Of a stretch of 51,466 bases of DNA, positions 16,389 through 24,988 are shown piece by piece. Each line of letters begins with the position of its first letter. Position 1 is the stretch's first letter. The stretch spans positions 1 to 51,466 of the IMG/VR virus record IMGVR_UViG_3300021090_000029; one strand, given 5' to 3'. The position numbers and the translations under genes were made by a program. This stretch comes from a virus. Under the pieces are notes generated by a model. That model was given only the letters and a program-made list of their open reading frames with translations. It ran no database searches and was not told the DNA's origin.

Positions 16389-16760
16389 GTGGGAATACCG
16401 AATGCGGGGTTAGTTCTATTGTCTGGTTTGACCGGGGGGGTGGGTGCTCCGGCCGCCGCGACGTATGCCGCTTACGGGACCGGAACAACGGCTTTTGCCA
16501 CTTCGCAGACGACGCTCGTGGCCGAGACGGCACGTGCCGCCGCGACCGTGACCCAGGCGACAACGACGGCGACGAATGACACGACACAATGGACCAAGGC
16601 ATTCACGATCGGTGGGACGTTGACGATTGGGGAGGTTGGGGTATTTAATCATTCCTCTACCGGGTCCATGCTGACGCGGGACGTTCTTTCGTCACCGAAA
16701 TCCGTTGTATCGGGAGACACGTATACGCCGACGGTGAAATTGGTGTTTGCCCGGCCCTAG
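16389..16760 (+). CDS. Hypothetical structural protein
   Basis: A 123-residue Thr/Ala-rich, low-charge protein starting at GTG. The middle contains ATVTQATTTATND and a beta motif LTIGEVGVFNHSSTG, reminiscent of the phage tail-fibre or collar proteins in which a TIxExGLF/VF motif marks a beta-sandwich. It sits between the adaptor and beta-propeller genes, so it is probably a tail component. Confidence 0.6.
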   Translation: MGIPNAGLVLLSGLTGGVGAPAAATYAAYGTGTTAFATSQTTLVAETARAAATVTQATTTATNDTTQWTKAFTIGGTLTIGEVGVFNHSSTGSMLTRDVLSSPKSVVSGDTYTPTVKLVFARP

Positions 16761-16767
16761 GTGATTC

Positions 16768-18051
16768 GTGCGGCAGAAATACGTTGTGAGGCCGCTTTCC
16801 AGCGGGATGCTGACCGATATTCCATCGGTCTATCTGCCGGGGTCTTATTCTCCGTCTGAATTGAATATTCGGATTAAGCAGTCGAGCATTCAGAAGCGGC
16901 CTGGATATACCTTGGATCGGACCTTGAATGCGGCTATCCTCGGAATCGTTCTTTACCAGCAAAGCGACGGGGACAGATACACGCTGTATTTGACGGAGAC
17001 TGATCTGGCCCGCCGCGAGAGCACGGGGACATATTCATTCAAGACAGAGACCTATACGACGGGGTCGGTTACCAATATCACGGGGGCGACCGTAACGGGA
17101 AACGCGACCGGGTGGGACACTTCTGGAATTGCCGCCGGGGACAAGTTTATTCTTGACGCAGACCACACGGCGGCCAGCGAACTAGACGCTCAATGGGCTC
17201 AGGTATTGACCGTTGACGGGGCGACACAGATCACCCTGACGGCGACCTACGGGGGAACGACGGGGGCGCTTCCTCCGGACTCTACCTATAAGGCCAGGAA
17301 ACCCTATACCGTCCCGGCCAACGAACGATGGGCCTGGGCGATTGTAGACGACAACTTCTATTTCTCCAATGGGAATACGGATGTCCAGAAGTGGACAGGG
17401 GCCGGGTATGCCTCGGCCGTTGACTCGACTAACGCCAAGCAAGCGCGGCATTGCATTGAATATGCAGACCGGCTGGTGCTGGCCGACCTATGGAATGTCG
17501 GGGCCGGGGCACGCGATCCGTATCTAATTCAATGGTCCAAAAACCTTGACCCTACGAATTGGGTAGACTCTACGGCCGGGAGTGCGGCATTCTTGGATAC
17601 GGATGATATGATTACCGGGCTTGGGAAGGTTGGGGCGAATTTAGTAGTTTATAAGCGGGACAACATCATTATCGGGAATAGGACCGGGACCGCCACAAGC
17701 CCGATTGAGTTCCCCGTCACTCGGCGCGGGAAGGGATGCGTAGCTCCGTATTCGATCCTTGAGATTTTGGGGACGAATGTGTTTTTAGGCCGGGACGACT
17801 TTTATATGATTGACGGGGATTATCCAAGACCTCTGTCGAAAGAAAAGATGCGATGGAAGTTCTTTGATATCGTATCTACTACTCAGGCGGAGAGGACGTG
17901 GGCCGGGCATAATTCTATTTTGAGCGAGGCATATTGGGTTACGGACACGGACGACGGGAGGTCATGTTTCGTTTGGAATTACCTTAACGATGAGTGGTAT
18001 ATGTATATGTTCACGGATGAAATGCTGGCGTTCGGTCGGGGAGAAGTCTAG
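16768..18051 (+). CDS. Tail beta-propeller-like protein
   Basis: A 427-residue protein starting at GTG. The opening (SGMLTDIPSVYLPGSYSPSE) and later blades (WAWAIVDDNFYFSNGNTDVQ, ARHCIEYADRLVLADLW, DRNII-like strands, VFLGRDDFYMIDGD) match podovirus tail or stabilisation proteins of the gp10-like type, which plug the portal-adaptor channel. An inserted beta domain spans about residues 95-160. The stop overlaps the GTG of the next gene, whose C-terminus looks like the missing end of this protein in related phages. Confidence 0.65.
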   Translation: MRQKYVVRPLSSGMLTDIPSVYLPGSYSPSELNIRIKQSSIQKRPGYTLDRTLNAAILGIVLYQQSDGDRYTLYLTETDLARRESTGTYSFKTETYTTGSVTNITGATVTGNATGWDTSGIAAGDKFILDADHTAASELDAQWAQVLTVDGATQITLTATYGGTTGALPPDSTYKARKPYTVPANERWAWAIVDDNFYFSNGNTDVQKWTGAGYASAVDSTNAKQARHCIEYADRLVLADLWNVGAGARDPYLIQWSKNLDPTNWVDSTAGSAAFLDTDDMITGLGKVGANLVVYKRDNIIIGNRTGTATSPIEFPVTRRGKGCVAPYSILEILGTNVFLGRDDFYMIDGDYPRPLSKEKMRWKFFDIVSTTQAERTWAGHNSILSEAYWVTDTDDGRSCFVWNYLNDEWYMYMFTDEMLAFGRGEV

Positions 18052-19241
18052 TGGCGTGGATTACCGACCTTTCTGCCTCTCCGGTCAGCACTAGTCAAAT
18101 TGACCTGGCGTGGACTAACCCGGAGCTATACTCCCTCAATGCCCTTTACAAGAAGTCCGACGGCGGATGGGAATTCTATGCTTGGGTTGAAGCGACGGCC
18201 GGGGCAGGGTCGTATTCCGTTTCTGGACTTGATGCGGGGACACTGTATTATTTTATCATCTATACCACGTTGTCGGGCGGCTCGGGGGTCGGGTGGTCCA
18301 ACGAAACAAGCGCGACTACATTAGTTAATCTTCCCGTCGCCCCATCTGGAATGTATTGCTACAACGATGGGGCTCAGACTTATATTTCGTGGACGAACAA
18401 CGATACTTACGATCTGATAGAGATTGAGTATAACACTAACGGTGGGGCCTTTGCCGCATGGCAGACTCTGGGTGGGTCGGCCACCTCAGAGAACGACTTT
18501 CTTGGGACCCTGAATGACACTATCGGATATCGAGTTAGGGGGCATAATGCCTCCGGGTATTCAGATTATTCTAATTACGCCTACACGACCTATTGGGGGG
18601 AAACGACCACCGACACGGTTAACGTTTCTACGCAATTCTCCGACTTTGTGACCGAGGGCGGGGGCGGGGGATACGGGGATGATATCGTCAACGTAGTCAA
18701 CGTTTCCAATACTGTCACTCACGCTTTGGTCCTGGCCCAGACATTTACGAATACCGTGAACGTTACGTCTGTTCTTGGCGGGACTTCAACCATGAGAACG
18801 GACTACGGGTATTATTTCGGGGATGAAACGGGGAAAGTTTATCTATTTGACCCGGCCTATTTGGCAGATAATTCTACGGCGTTTACGTCTACCTGGACTA
18901 GCCGGAGGATGGACTTTGAGGATCAGTTTCCTGGGATGGGGAGCAAGTGGAAGATCATCTACGGGGTGAGAATCAAATACAAAGATTTGTATAACGACAC
19001 GCCGCTGATCCTTTCGATTAGCGCGGACGGGGGAGTGACGTGGACGGATAATAGTCGGTCGGTCGGGTCCGGGGCGACCACTGAGAAGGATGCGGAGTTT
19101 CATTTCCTCCCCTTGGCCGGGCAGATGTTTATTTTTAGGATAGCCTCCACATCCACAACGACCGCCTTCCAATTGCTCGGTATGGACATTGCGTTTGATG
19201 TGGCCGGGGAGAGTTTTGAAATCGGGGCATGGGCATCATGA
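18051..19241 (+). CDS. Tail protein with two FN3 domains
   Basis: A 396-residue protein starting at GTG directly on the previous stop. Residues 1-90 and 93-180 are fibronectin type III domains (VSTSQIDLAWTNP; LDAGTLYYFIIYT; APSGMYCYNDGAQTYISWTN). A linker with a poly-Gly run follows, then a beta domain from about residue 250 (YYFGDETGKVYLFDPAYL, ADGGVTWTDNS). That last domain resembles the C-terminus of gp10-like tail proteins, so this gene may be a split-off part of the upstream propeller that acquired FN3 modules for surface adhesion. Confidence 0.65.
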   Translation: MAWITDLSASPVSTSQIDLAWTNPELYSLNALYKKSDGGWEFYAWVEATAGAGSYSVSGLDAGTLYYFIIYTTLSGGSGVGWSNETSATTLVNLPVAPSGMYCYNDGAQTYISWTNNDTYDLIEIEYNTNGGAFAAWQTLGGSATSENDFLGTLNDTIGYRVRGHNASGYSDYSNYAYTTYWGETTTDTVNVSTQFSDFVTEGGGGGYGDDIVNVVNVSNTVTHALVLAQTFTNTVNVTSVLGGTSTMRTDYGYYFGDETGKVYLFDPAYLADNSTAFTSTWTSRRMDFEDQFPGMGSKWKIIYGVRIKYKDLYNDTPLILSISADGGVTWTDNSRSVGSGATTEKDAEFHFLPLAGQMFIFRIASTSTTTAFQLLGMDIAFDVAGESFEIGAWAS

Positions 19242-20089
19242 GTGAACAATCTCCGAAATCATTTCCCTACCCTCAGCCCGGTCAGGATCAGGCAGAGTAT
19301 TTAAGGAAGTTGTATATCTCATTGACGGAGCGGGATTCTCAGCAGACGAGATCGACCCACCCCCTTGTGTCGGCAACGCACACGGCGGCGGGATTGACCA
19401 ACGGCCACTTTTTAAAAGCCACGGGGGCAACGACTTTCGGATTTGCCGCCCACGGCCTAAGCCATTCCGACTTGGGGTCCGTGACGGCCAACCAGCATCA
19501 CAGTCAGGCCCATGTCCTAGACGGGGCCGACCATACTGTTAGCGGGCTTACGGGCGGGCACTTCCTCAAGGCGACTGCGGCGACGACGTTTGCGTTTGGG
19601 GCGCACGGCTTGACCTATACTGACGTTGGCGCGGCGGCGACTTCCCACACACACGCCAACCTGACCACTACGGCCAAGGCTTCGGCTTATTGCGGAAGTA
19701 ATTATGTCCCGTCTGCGAGTAGTTGGCTTGAAGTTACTCTTGATTCCGAAGTGTACGACCCCGGCAACAGCTTCGCCTCCAATGCCTTTACCGCCCCCGT
19801 AACCGGATATTATCTGTGTTGTGGGGCAGTCCGCGTAGCCAATGCTTCCGGTGCGCCAAGGTCGATTTCTACGGGGTTCGCCGTGGACGATGCGCTGGTG
19901 GTCATTCCCGGTAGGCATACTAATCTTCCGAACGGGGATACGTTGGCCGAGACGGGATCGGCGATTATTTCTGTCACTTCGGGGCAGACGATTAAGTTGT
20001 ATTTTTACATAGACGATAAAACCAACGTGACGGTGCAGGGGTCGGCTTCACCGATTACATATCTGTCGGTGCATTTGCTTTCGGCATGA
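19238..20089 (+). CDS. C1q/TNF-like receptor-binding fibre
   Basis: A 283-residue protein; ATG at 19238 overlaps the previous stop (ATGA). Residues 47-80 and 95-130 are a duplicated HxxxGLTxGHFLKATxATTFxF unit, a stem repeat seen in many tail fibres. Residues 150-283 look like a C1q/TNF jelly-roll head (VTLDSEVYDPGNSFASNAFT, then APVTGYYLCCG), which in phage fibres forms a trimeric receptor-binding tip. It is the last gene of the fibre/tail block and probably the host-range determinant. Confidence 0.65.
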   Translation: MSEQSPKSFPYPQPGQDQAEYLRKLYISLTERDSQQTRSTHPLVSATHTAAGLTNGHFLKATGATTFGFAAHGLSHSDLGSVTANQHHSQAHVLDGADHTVSGLTGGHFLKATAATTFAFGAHGLTYTDVGAAATSHTHANLTTTAKASAYCGSNYVPSASSWLEVTLDSEVYDPGNSFASNAFTAPVTGYYLCCGAVRVANASGAPRSISTGFAVDDALVVIPGRHTNLPNGDTLAETGSAIISVTSGQTIKLYFYIDDKTNVTVQGSASPITYLSVHLLSA

Positions 20090-20119
20090 GGAGAGAAGTG
20101 GACGAATCTGAACCTCCGG

Positions 20120-20386
20120 GTGCGAACAATGTGGTTCCTGATCGGCGCGACACTAGGGATGGCAAGGGAGTTCCTTTGCATAAAATATCAGAAGGCGGTT
20201 ATATCCCGGTCGCGTGTGCGGGGCTCACTCGCTTCTTTGGTCATTGGTCTTATGGACTTGTTTGTAGTGGCGAAAATAGCGGAGGCCATGGTGGATAAGA
20301 ACATTTGGGCCTTGGCCGGTCCGCTTGGGTTAATCGCCGGGGAAACGATCGGTGCGTTTGTGGGGATAGGGAGTAAGGGAAAATGA
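20120..20386 (+). CDS. Small membrane protein, holin candidate
   Basis: An 88-residue protein with three hydrophobic stretches near residues 4-14, 35-55 and 63-82 and a basic middle. It is next to the M15 peptidase gene with a 4-bp overlap, which suggests a lysis role. The start is uncertain: GTG at 20120 or ATG at 20129, neither with a clear ribosome binding site. The overlapping ORF in the other frame (20086-20298) lacks a natural composition and I treat it as a shadow. Confidence 0.55.
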   Translation: MRTMWFLIGATLGMAREFLCIKYQKAVISRSRVRGSLASLVIGLMDLFVVAKIAEAMVDKNIWALAGPLGLIAGETIGAFVGIGSKGK

Positions 20387-20802
20387 CAGAAATGATTGCT
20401 CCGTATATCTCGCGGACCGAATACGAATGCCCGCATTGTCATGCCCTGCCCCCGGACTTTACTGACCGGTCGGCTTATGCCATCCTCTTTGAGGACTTTA
20501 GGTTGATTCGGGAGAAGTGGGGCAAGCCGATTGTCATCACGTCCGGGTATAGGTGCCTAGAGCATAACAAAGCCATCGGCGGAGAGGGGTGTTCGGTCCA
20601 CGTGTTCGGGTTGGCTTTAGATGTAGCGGTGAAGGCGGGGACGCAACAAGAGTTCCGCGATTTTGTTAGATTTTTTAACAACGACATTCGGATAGGGTGG
20701 AAGCGGTATTTGGAGACCGGGATACCGATATGCCATTTGGACGTAGGGTATTGCATGTATCCGCGCCCGTCGTTGGCGTTCAGGGATGGTGTGGAATGGT
20801 AG
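20383..20802 (+). CDS. M15-family peptidase (endolysin)
   Basis: A 139-residue single-domain protein of Peptidase_M15_3 type. The zinc-binding and catalytic pattern is visible: TSGYRC near residue 53, S-x-H73 with D80 in SVHVFGLALDV, and H118-x-D120 in CHLDVG. These enzymes cleave peptidoglycan cross-links (D-Ala carboxypeptidase or endopeptidase). An extra CPHCH pair near residue 16 may bind a second metal. It overlaps the holin-like gene, so it is the probable endolysin, or a tail-borne peptidoglycan hydrolase. Confidence 0.8.
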   Translation: MTEMIAPYISRTEYECPHCHALPPDFTDRSAYAILFEDFRLIREKWGKPIVITSGYRCLEHNKAIGGEGCSVHVFGLALDVAVKAGTQQEFRDFVRFFNNDIRIGWKRYLETGIPICHLDVGYCMYPRPSLAFRDGVEW

Positions 20803-21335
20803 AAGAAGTAAGGATTGATTGGGCCAGACTAGAGGCCCCGCTTTGTCATTTCAGGTTTTGGGTTCCCGGCAATCTTAACAAGGCCGGGATCGTAGCTCAG
20901 AAGTTGTGTACGGAATACCTTTACACACCTGACGAAAACAGGCAATACGGGATAGCCCTATCCAAGACCCTGGCTTGCCTAGAGCAGGTCAATGTTACGG
21001 GGCTACATCTTGCGTATGAAACGGGTGACTTTGGCGGGGTCCTTGTTTTTTCCGATATCGTTCCTGGGTTCACGTGTCACGTGTCTTGGAAGATTTGGGA
21101 TAAGTCGTTATGGACTCCTAGTTTCGTCAAAGAGGGGCGAGCATTAGTGGCCTCCGTTATGGACGCATTTAAATTGGAGAAGATGGAATCGGAGACGGCT
21201 GACCCCAAGGTGGCGCGGGTAGCTAAATTGGCCGGGTTCTCCATTGAGGGCGTAAAGAAGAAAAGTTTTAGGTGGGACGGGAAATTATATGACCTAATGA
21301 TGCTTGGCATGGTCAGGGAGGGTGGAAATGGCTAA
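20796..21335 (+). CDS. GNAT-like acetyltransferase fold protein
   Basis: A 179-residue protein; ATG at 20796 overlaps the peptidase stop, while longer in-frame starts would run deep into that gene. The C-terminal part matches the GNAT end pattern (ADPKVARVAKLAGFSIEGVK followed by a basic strand and YDLMMLGMVR). The typical acetyl-CoA loop is not obvious, so activity is uncertain. GNAT-like genes next to ejection-protein genes are known in several podovirus groups. The substrate is unknown. Confidence 0.55.
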   Translation: MVEEVRIDWARLEAPLCHFRFWVPGNLNKAGIVAQKLCTEYLYTPDENRQYGIALSKTLACLEQVNVTGLHLAYETGDFGGVLVFSDIVPGFTCHVSWKIWDKSLWTPSFVKEGRALVASVMDAFKLEKMESETADPKVARVAKLAGFSIEGVKKKSFRWDGKLYDLMMLGMVREGGNG

Positions 21336-21819
21336 TGATGGTAGTATGGGATTCTGTAGTGGGAAACCGATTGAAACTTCCCCTGGTGTTCCAAAAGATG
21401 TTATGCCGCTCAGAAAGGACCTCATTAAGACCGTCCAAGAAATGGCGGCACGCGGGGCGACCCCGTATTACGGGAATCTCGCATCTAATATTAACCCCTT
21501 AATGGAACAGGCCGCTAACTATTATTCAACTCGCATGGGATATGGCCCCTACAAGCGGTCGTCTCCTATTCAGGGCGGCGTAATGGGAGATTGGGGCGGG
21601 AAAAATGTGACCGGGAATACGACTACCGGTGGTGTCCAGACGACCGGGAGTGGGTCCAGGGCGTTCACCACCGGGGGGCAGGGAGGGCTTGTCGGCGGGT
21701 CAGGTGGAGGCGGAGTAGGGAAGCCGTCGTATGTTGGTCAGGGGGCGACGGGTCCAGCCCCGGGGATAAATCCTCAAATGATGGCCCTTCTTTCCATGCT
21801 CCTGGGTGGACGACAATGA
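21328..21819 (+). CDS. Gly-rich internal virion protein candidate
   Basis: A 163-residue protein with GGGAGG upstream of ATG at 21328. Residues 25-85 are helical (PKDVMPLRKDLIKTVQEMAA). The C-terminal half is Gly/Thr/Ser-rich and low in complexity, ending with NPQMMALLSMLLGGR, a short Met-rich hydrophobic helix that also ends the products at 23774 and, loosely, 22580. It is probably one of a set of ejected membrane-active proteins. Confidence 0.55.
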   Translation: MANDGSMGFCSGKPIETSPGVPKDVMPLRKDLIKTVQEMAARGATPYYGNLASNINPLMEQAANYYSTRMGYGPYKRSSPIQGGVMGDWGGKNVTGNTTTGGVQTTGSGSRAFTTGGQGGLVGGSGGGGVGKPSYVGQGATGPAPGINPQMMALLSMLLGGRQ

Positions 21820-22037
21820 CGGACTATTTAAGTCAATACAAAATCTGGAACACGCCCATTAAGAACCGGACGCAGACGATGTTCACTCGGTTCGTCCAGA
21901 TGCCGCACGGCGAGACCAGGACGTTCTTTTCTGATTCTCAGGAGGATTGGAAGCGGCGGCAGGACCTATTCAAGAATTACAAGCTCAAGACGAAATACGA
22001 TCAATACTTTGAAAACGCAGGGGGTGAGTCATGGTAA
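21816..22037 (+). CDS. Small hypothetical protein
   Basis: A 73-residue basic protein overlapping the previous stop as ATGA and the next gene by 7 bp. It is rich in aromatic and basic residues (DYLSQYKIWNTPIKNRTQTM; FSDSQEDWKRRQDLFKNYKL). It sits in the ejection-protein block. Function unknown. Confidence 0.55.
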   Translation: MTDYLSQYKIWNTPIKNRTQTMFTRFVQMPHGETRTFFSDSQEDWKRRQDLFKNYKLKTKYDQYFENAGGESW

Positions 22038-22576
22038 GTTGGGACGCTCTTGGTCAAATGTATCCTGGTCAGAGTGGTCAGATGCCAGCCGGGCAGGGCG
22101 GCGGACAGGCCGCAACCGGCGGGTATCCGTATCCTGGCGCGGCGTGGTCTCCGTATAACCAGCAACAGCGGCAGGCTCCTACCGGCCCCGGATATCCGGG
22201 TCAGACGGATTGGTATAACCCCGCAAAGATGGGGCCTCAGAACCAGGGATTTCAGGGGCCTCCGCAGGGCGGGTTTCAGACTGCTCCTGGCGGTGGTCCG
22301 GGTGGTGGCTATAACCCTGCCCAGGTGCCGCAGATGCCCTACCCTGGCGGACAGCCTCAAATGATGAATCAGGTTCGCCAGCCCGGACCTTTCGGAATGC
22401 CGTATCCCGGGGCTTCGCAGAATCTGTGGGGAGGGCAGAGGCCTCAGGCTTTGAATCCTTGGGGCTATCAGCCGCCTCGACAGTCCAATCCGTGGGGTGT
22501 CGGCGGATATGCTACCGCCCCGGGCGGGGGTTCGATAGGCGGTTATGACCCTAGATTTGGTCCTCAAAACGGGTGA
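22031..22576 (+). CDS. Pro/Gly/Gln-rich low-complexity protein
   Basis: A 181-residue protein composed mainly of Pro, Gly, Gln, Tyr and Asn (PGYPGQTDWYNPAKMGPQNQ type) with almost no charge. It is probably intrinsically disordered and resembles prion-like or gel-forming sequences. It is flanked by putative ejection proteins and shares the same composition as the N-terminus of the next product, so the two may act together inside the capsid. Confidence 0.6.
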   Translation: MVSWDALGQMYPGQSGQMPAGQGGGQAATGGYPYPGAAWSPYNQQQRQAPTGPGYPGQTDWYNPAKMGPQNQGFQGPPQGGFQTAPGGGPGGGYNPAQVPQMPYPGGQPQMMNQVRQPGPFGMPYPGASQNLWGGQRPQALNPWGYQPPRQSNPWGVGGYATAPGGGSIGGYDPRFGPQNG

Positions 22577-22579
22577 ACC

Positions 22580-23764
22580 ATGGCCTACGGATATAATCCT
22601 TGGCAAAAGGCTCCGCCCCAAACGGGGCAGAGTTATAATCCTGCACAGGGTCCGCAAAACGTCGGACAGCAGGGGAACGTTGGAGTCAACCAAGATTGGG
22701 GCCAGCAGTACGATCAGTATTCTACTTGGAATCCCGGCCAAGATTGGCTTAGCCAATACGGAAATGACACCTATAACATTACCGATGAGCGGTGGTTGAA
22801 TAGTGGTGAAGCGGCGGCCAATAACATTCGTCAGAATTGGTGGCACAATACTAATTGGAACCCGATGGGCGGGGGGTCAGAAACTAGCGTCTATCATCCC
22901 TATTATGGCTGGCAACCTTATGAGCAGGTGGCGGACTTTTACAGGAGCGCCCAGGGTCCGGTAACGTGGGATCAGTTTACAAATACCGGATGGAGTCCAA
23001 ACATGAATTTCCCAGGATGGTACGAAGGCGGCGCTGGTGGCGCTGGCGGCGGAGGGAGCGAGTCTGGCGGGGGAAATGTTATTGATATCGCAGGGATTGA
23101 TCCAAAAGAAGTAGATACGTCTGGGGTGGTTGGGACCGATCCAAACGAATGGTATGGGACAGAACAGGGTCAAATGCAATACCCGTGGGCGTGGGAACAG
23201 GCGAGTGGTGTTCTGGGGCCGATGTCTGAAACCGGGATGCCAGCAGATTGGGACCCTTGGTATCAACAGGCCAAGCAGGTAGCTCAGACCGATATTCAGG
23301 ATCAAATTTCCCAGGCCGCAGAACAGGCCGGTCTTAGTGGTTTAAGATGGTCAACGCCGCTTGGAAGATCGGCCCAAGATATCGCCGGAAGAAGGATGGC
23401 GGAGTTGGGCCAGGAGTGGACTTCTCAGCAGTTGGGCGCGCTAGAGAACGCCAGGGGACGACAATTGCAGTCCACGGGGCAACTCGCCGGGCTGGGACAG
23501 AATTACGCTGATTATGAGAACATGTTGGCTCAGGGGGCGTATCAGACCGGGCAGGGTTTGATGGGCGCGGAGCAGGGTATTTATGACAAGCAGATGCAGG
23601 AGTTTATGAGACTTGCGGCAGAAAACAACCCCTGGCTTAGTATGCTTTTTCAGCTTGGGACCGGACAGGGGGTGGCCCAGCAATATCAGCCTAGTGTCAT
23701 AACTCAGATGTTGGGGGGGGCAGGAGCAATCGCGCCGTTGGCCGGGCTTTGTGGTGGGAAGTAG
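22580..23764 (+). CDS. Putative ejection / internal virion protein
   Basis: A 394-residue protein. Residues 1-160 are a Gln/Asn/Trp/Gly-rich disordered region with a poly-Gly spacer. Residues 230-360 are helical and Ala/Gln-rich (AGLSGLRWSTPLGRSAQDIA, MAELGQEWTSQQLGALENAR), a pattern seen in podovirus internal proteins that exit with the DNA. The C-terminus is a short hydrophobic segment (MLGGAGAIAPLAGL) that could insert in membrane. Assignment is by context and composition. Confidence 0.5.
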   Translation: MAYGYNPWQKAPPQTGQSYNPAQGPQNVGQQGNVGVNQDWGQQYDQYSTWNPGQDWLSQYGNDTYNITDERWLNSGEAAANNIRQNWWHNTNWNPMGGGSETSVYHPYYGWQPYEQVADFYRSAQGPVTWDQFTNTGWSPNMNFPGWYEGGAGGAGGGGSESGGGNVIDIAGIDPKEVDTSGVVGTDPNEWYGTEQGQMQYPWAWEQASGVLGPMSETGMPADWDPWYQQAKQVAQTDIQDQISQAAEQAGLSGLRWSTPLGRSAQDIAGRRMAELGQEWTSQQLGALENARGRQLQSTGQLAGLGQNYADYENMLAQGAYQTGQGLMGAEQGIYDKQMQEFMRLAAENNPWLSMLFQLGTGQGVAQQYQPSVITQMLGGAGAIAPLAGLCGGK

Positions 23765-23773
23765 GAGAATACC

Positions 23774-24091
23774 ATGGCAAACGACTTTTATAATCCTTTT
23801 ATGAAGGGTCCGGACTTCGCCGGAGGACTCAGCGGGGTTATGTCGAACCCCATGATTATGATGATGCTCCTCAAGAAAATGCGGGGTCAGCCGGGACAGA
23901 TGGGGGATACGCCGCTTGGGGTTCAGGGGATGGGTGGATTTCAGGGGACGGGTGCGAGGCCGGGGAATGAATTGATGTCTCAGGCTACATTACCGGGGAT
24001 GATGCAGGACCAGGAGATGACGCAGGGCCAGGGAATTGACCCGCAGATGCTTCAGATGATTATGCAACTCCTCCCATTGCTAGGGCTCTAG
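23774..24091 (+). CDS. Met/Gly-rich small protein
   Basis: A 105-residue protein with AGGAG upstream. It has unusually high methionine (about 20 percent) and Gly/Gln, and two hydrophobic Met-rich segments (NPMIMMMLLKKM near residue 28 and LQMIMQLLPLLGL at the end). It is a likely membrane-active peptide of the ejection block. No family is recognised. Confidence 0.5.
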   Translation: MANDFYNPFMKGPDFAGGLSGVMSNPMIMMMLLKKMRGQPGQMGDTPLGVQGMGGFQGTGARPGNELMSQATLPGMMQDQEMTQGQGIDPQMLQMIMQLLPLLGL

Positions 24092-24117
24092 CTAGATAGA
24101 TTATATGGGGGTGTTAA

Positions 24118-24984
24118 ATGCCTGTTAATGTAGGCTACAACCCGATGGACCCTGCTAGGTATCAATTATCTCAGCAGGAACTTCACCAAAATAAACTCCA
24201 AAATTTGGTGCAGACTTTATTGGCTATGCAGAAGATGCAGGAGGAGCAGGATTGGCGGTCAAGGGAATTCGACTACGAATCAGAGCAGGACAAGTTTAAG
24301 AATCTCTTAGACGAACGCCGTGTCGGGGCCTATGAACAGGCGGTTAAGCCACAGCCGGACAAGCCCAGGCCGTTGTCAGATTTTGAGACAAAGGTTAAGT
24401 TCTATGTTGACCAGGGGATGTCTCCCATAGAGGCGGCGGCTCGGGCGCAGGGGCAATTCCCGGACGTCGCTCAGCAGACAGTCATCCCTGATGATGTTGC
24501 GACCGCGATCGAAAAGAATATGCGATGGTCCGCCGGGACAGTTTCCGGGATGTCGAACGATTTAAAGAAATCTACGCTTGCCGAATATTTTGAAAGGTCG
24601 CGGCAAAAAGACCCCAAAGAGCCGACCCAGAAGCCCCAATGGACAGACCCGGCGCACCAGCAATATTCTCATATCGACAAGGTCTTGGCCGACTACGATG
24701 CTGAAATAAAAGAGGCGGTAAGGGCGCTTGGGCCAACGTCGGCCAAGGAAAAGAACCCTCAAAGACTAGCCTTGGCAAAGCAGATTAAGAACATGGATGG
24801 GGTCGTAACCTTTTTGAGACAGGCCCAGGGCAAGGTATCAATGGGCCAGCCCCTGTCTCCAGAGGAGTGGAGCACCGTTTTGAAAGTCCAGGATAAGAGT
24901 AAGGGCAAGAATCTCCCGGCGGAATGGTGGAACATGAGCGGGAATGTGCCACCGCCTCCACCCGGTTTTATCATTGATAAGTGA
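24118..24984 (+). CDS. Helical virion protein
   Basis: A 288-residue charged, predominantly helical protein (QQELHQNKLQNLVQTLLAMQ near residue 20; SDFETKVKFYVDQGMSPIEA near residue 90). A GGGGG-type ribosome binding site lies upstream. It precedes the very large ejection-type gene, where podoviruses often place a second internal core protein. Function is inferred from context. Confidence 0.5.
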   Translation: MPVNVGYNPMDPARYQLSQQELHQNKLQNLVQTLLAMQKMQEEQDWRSREFDYESEQDKFKNLLDERRVGAYEQAVKPQPDKPRPLSDFETKVKFYVDQGMSPIEAAARAQGQFPDVAQQTVIPDDVATAIEKNMRWSAGTVSGMSNDLKKSTLAEYFERSRQKDPKEPTQKPQWTDPAHQQYSHIDKVLADYDAEIKEAVRALGPTSAKEKNPQRLALAKQIKNMDGVVTFLRQAQGKVSMGQPLSPEEWSTVLKVQDKSKGKNLPAEWWNMSGNVPPPPPGFIIDK

Positions 24985-24988
24985 CCCC

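Noticed and set aside
20086-20298. 70-aa ORF overlapping the holin candidate
   Set aside because: Composition is unnatural (charged, Pro-rich then Trp-rich) and it covers the membrane-protein frame; treated as a shadow despite its ATG overlapping the previous stop.
22001-22846. 281-aa leftward ORF opposite the Pro/Gly/Gln-rich gene
   Set aside because: Shadow of a biased coding sequence; the rightward frame has overlapping gene junctions and a start in context.
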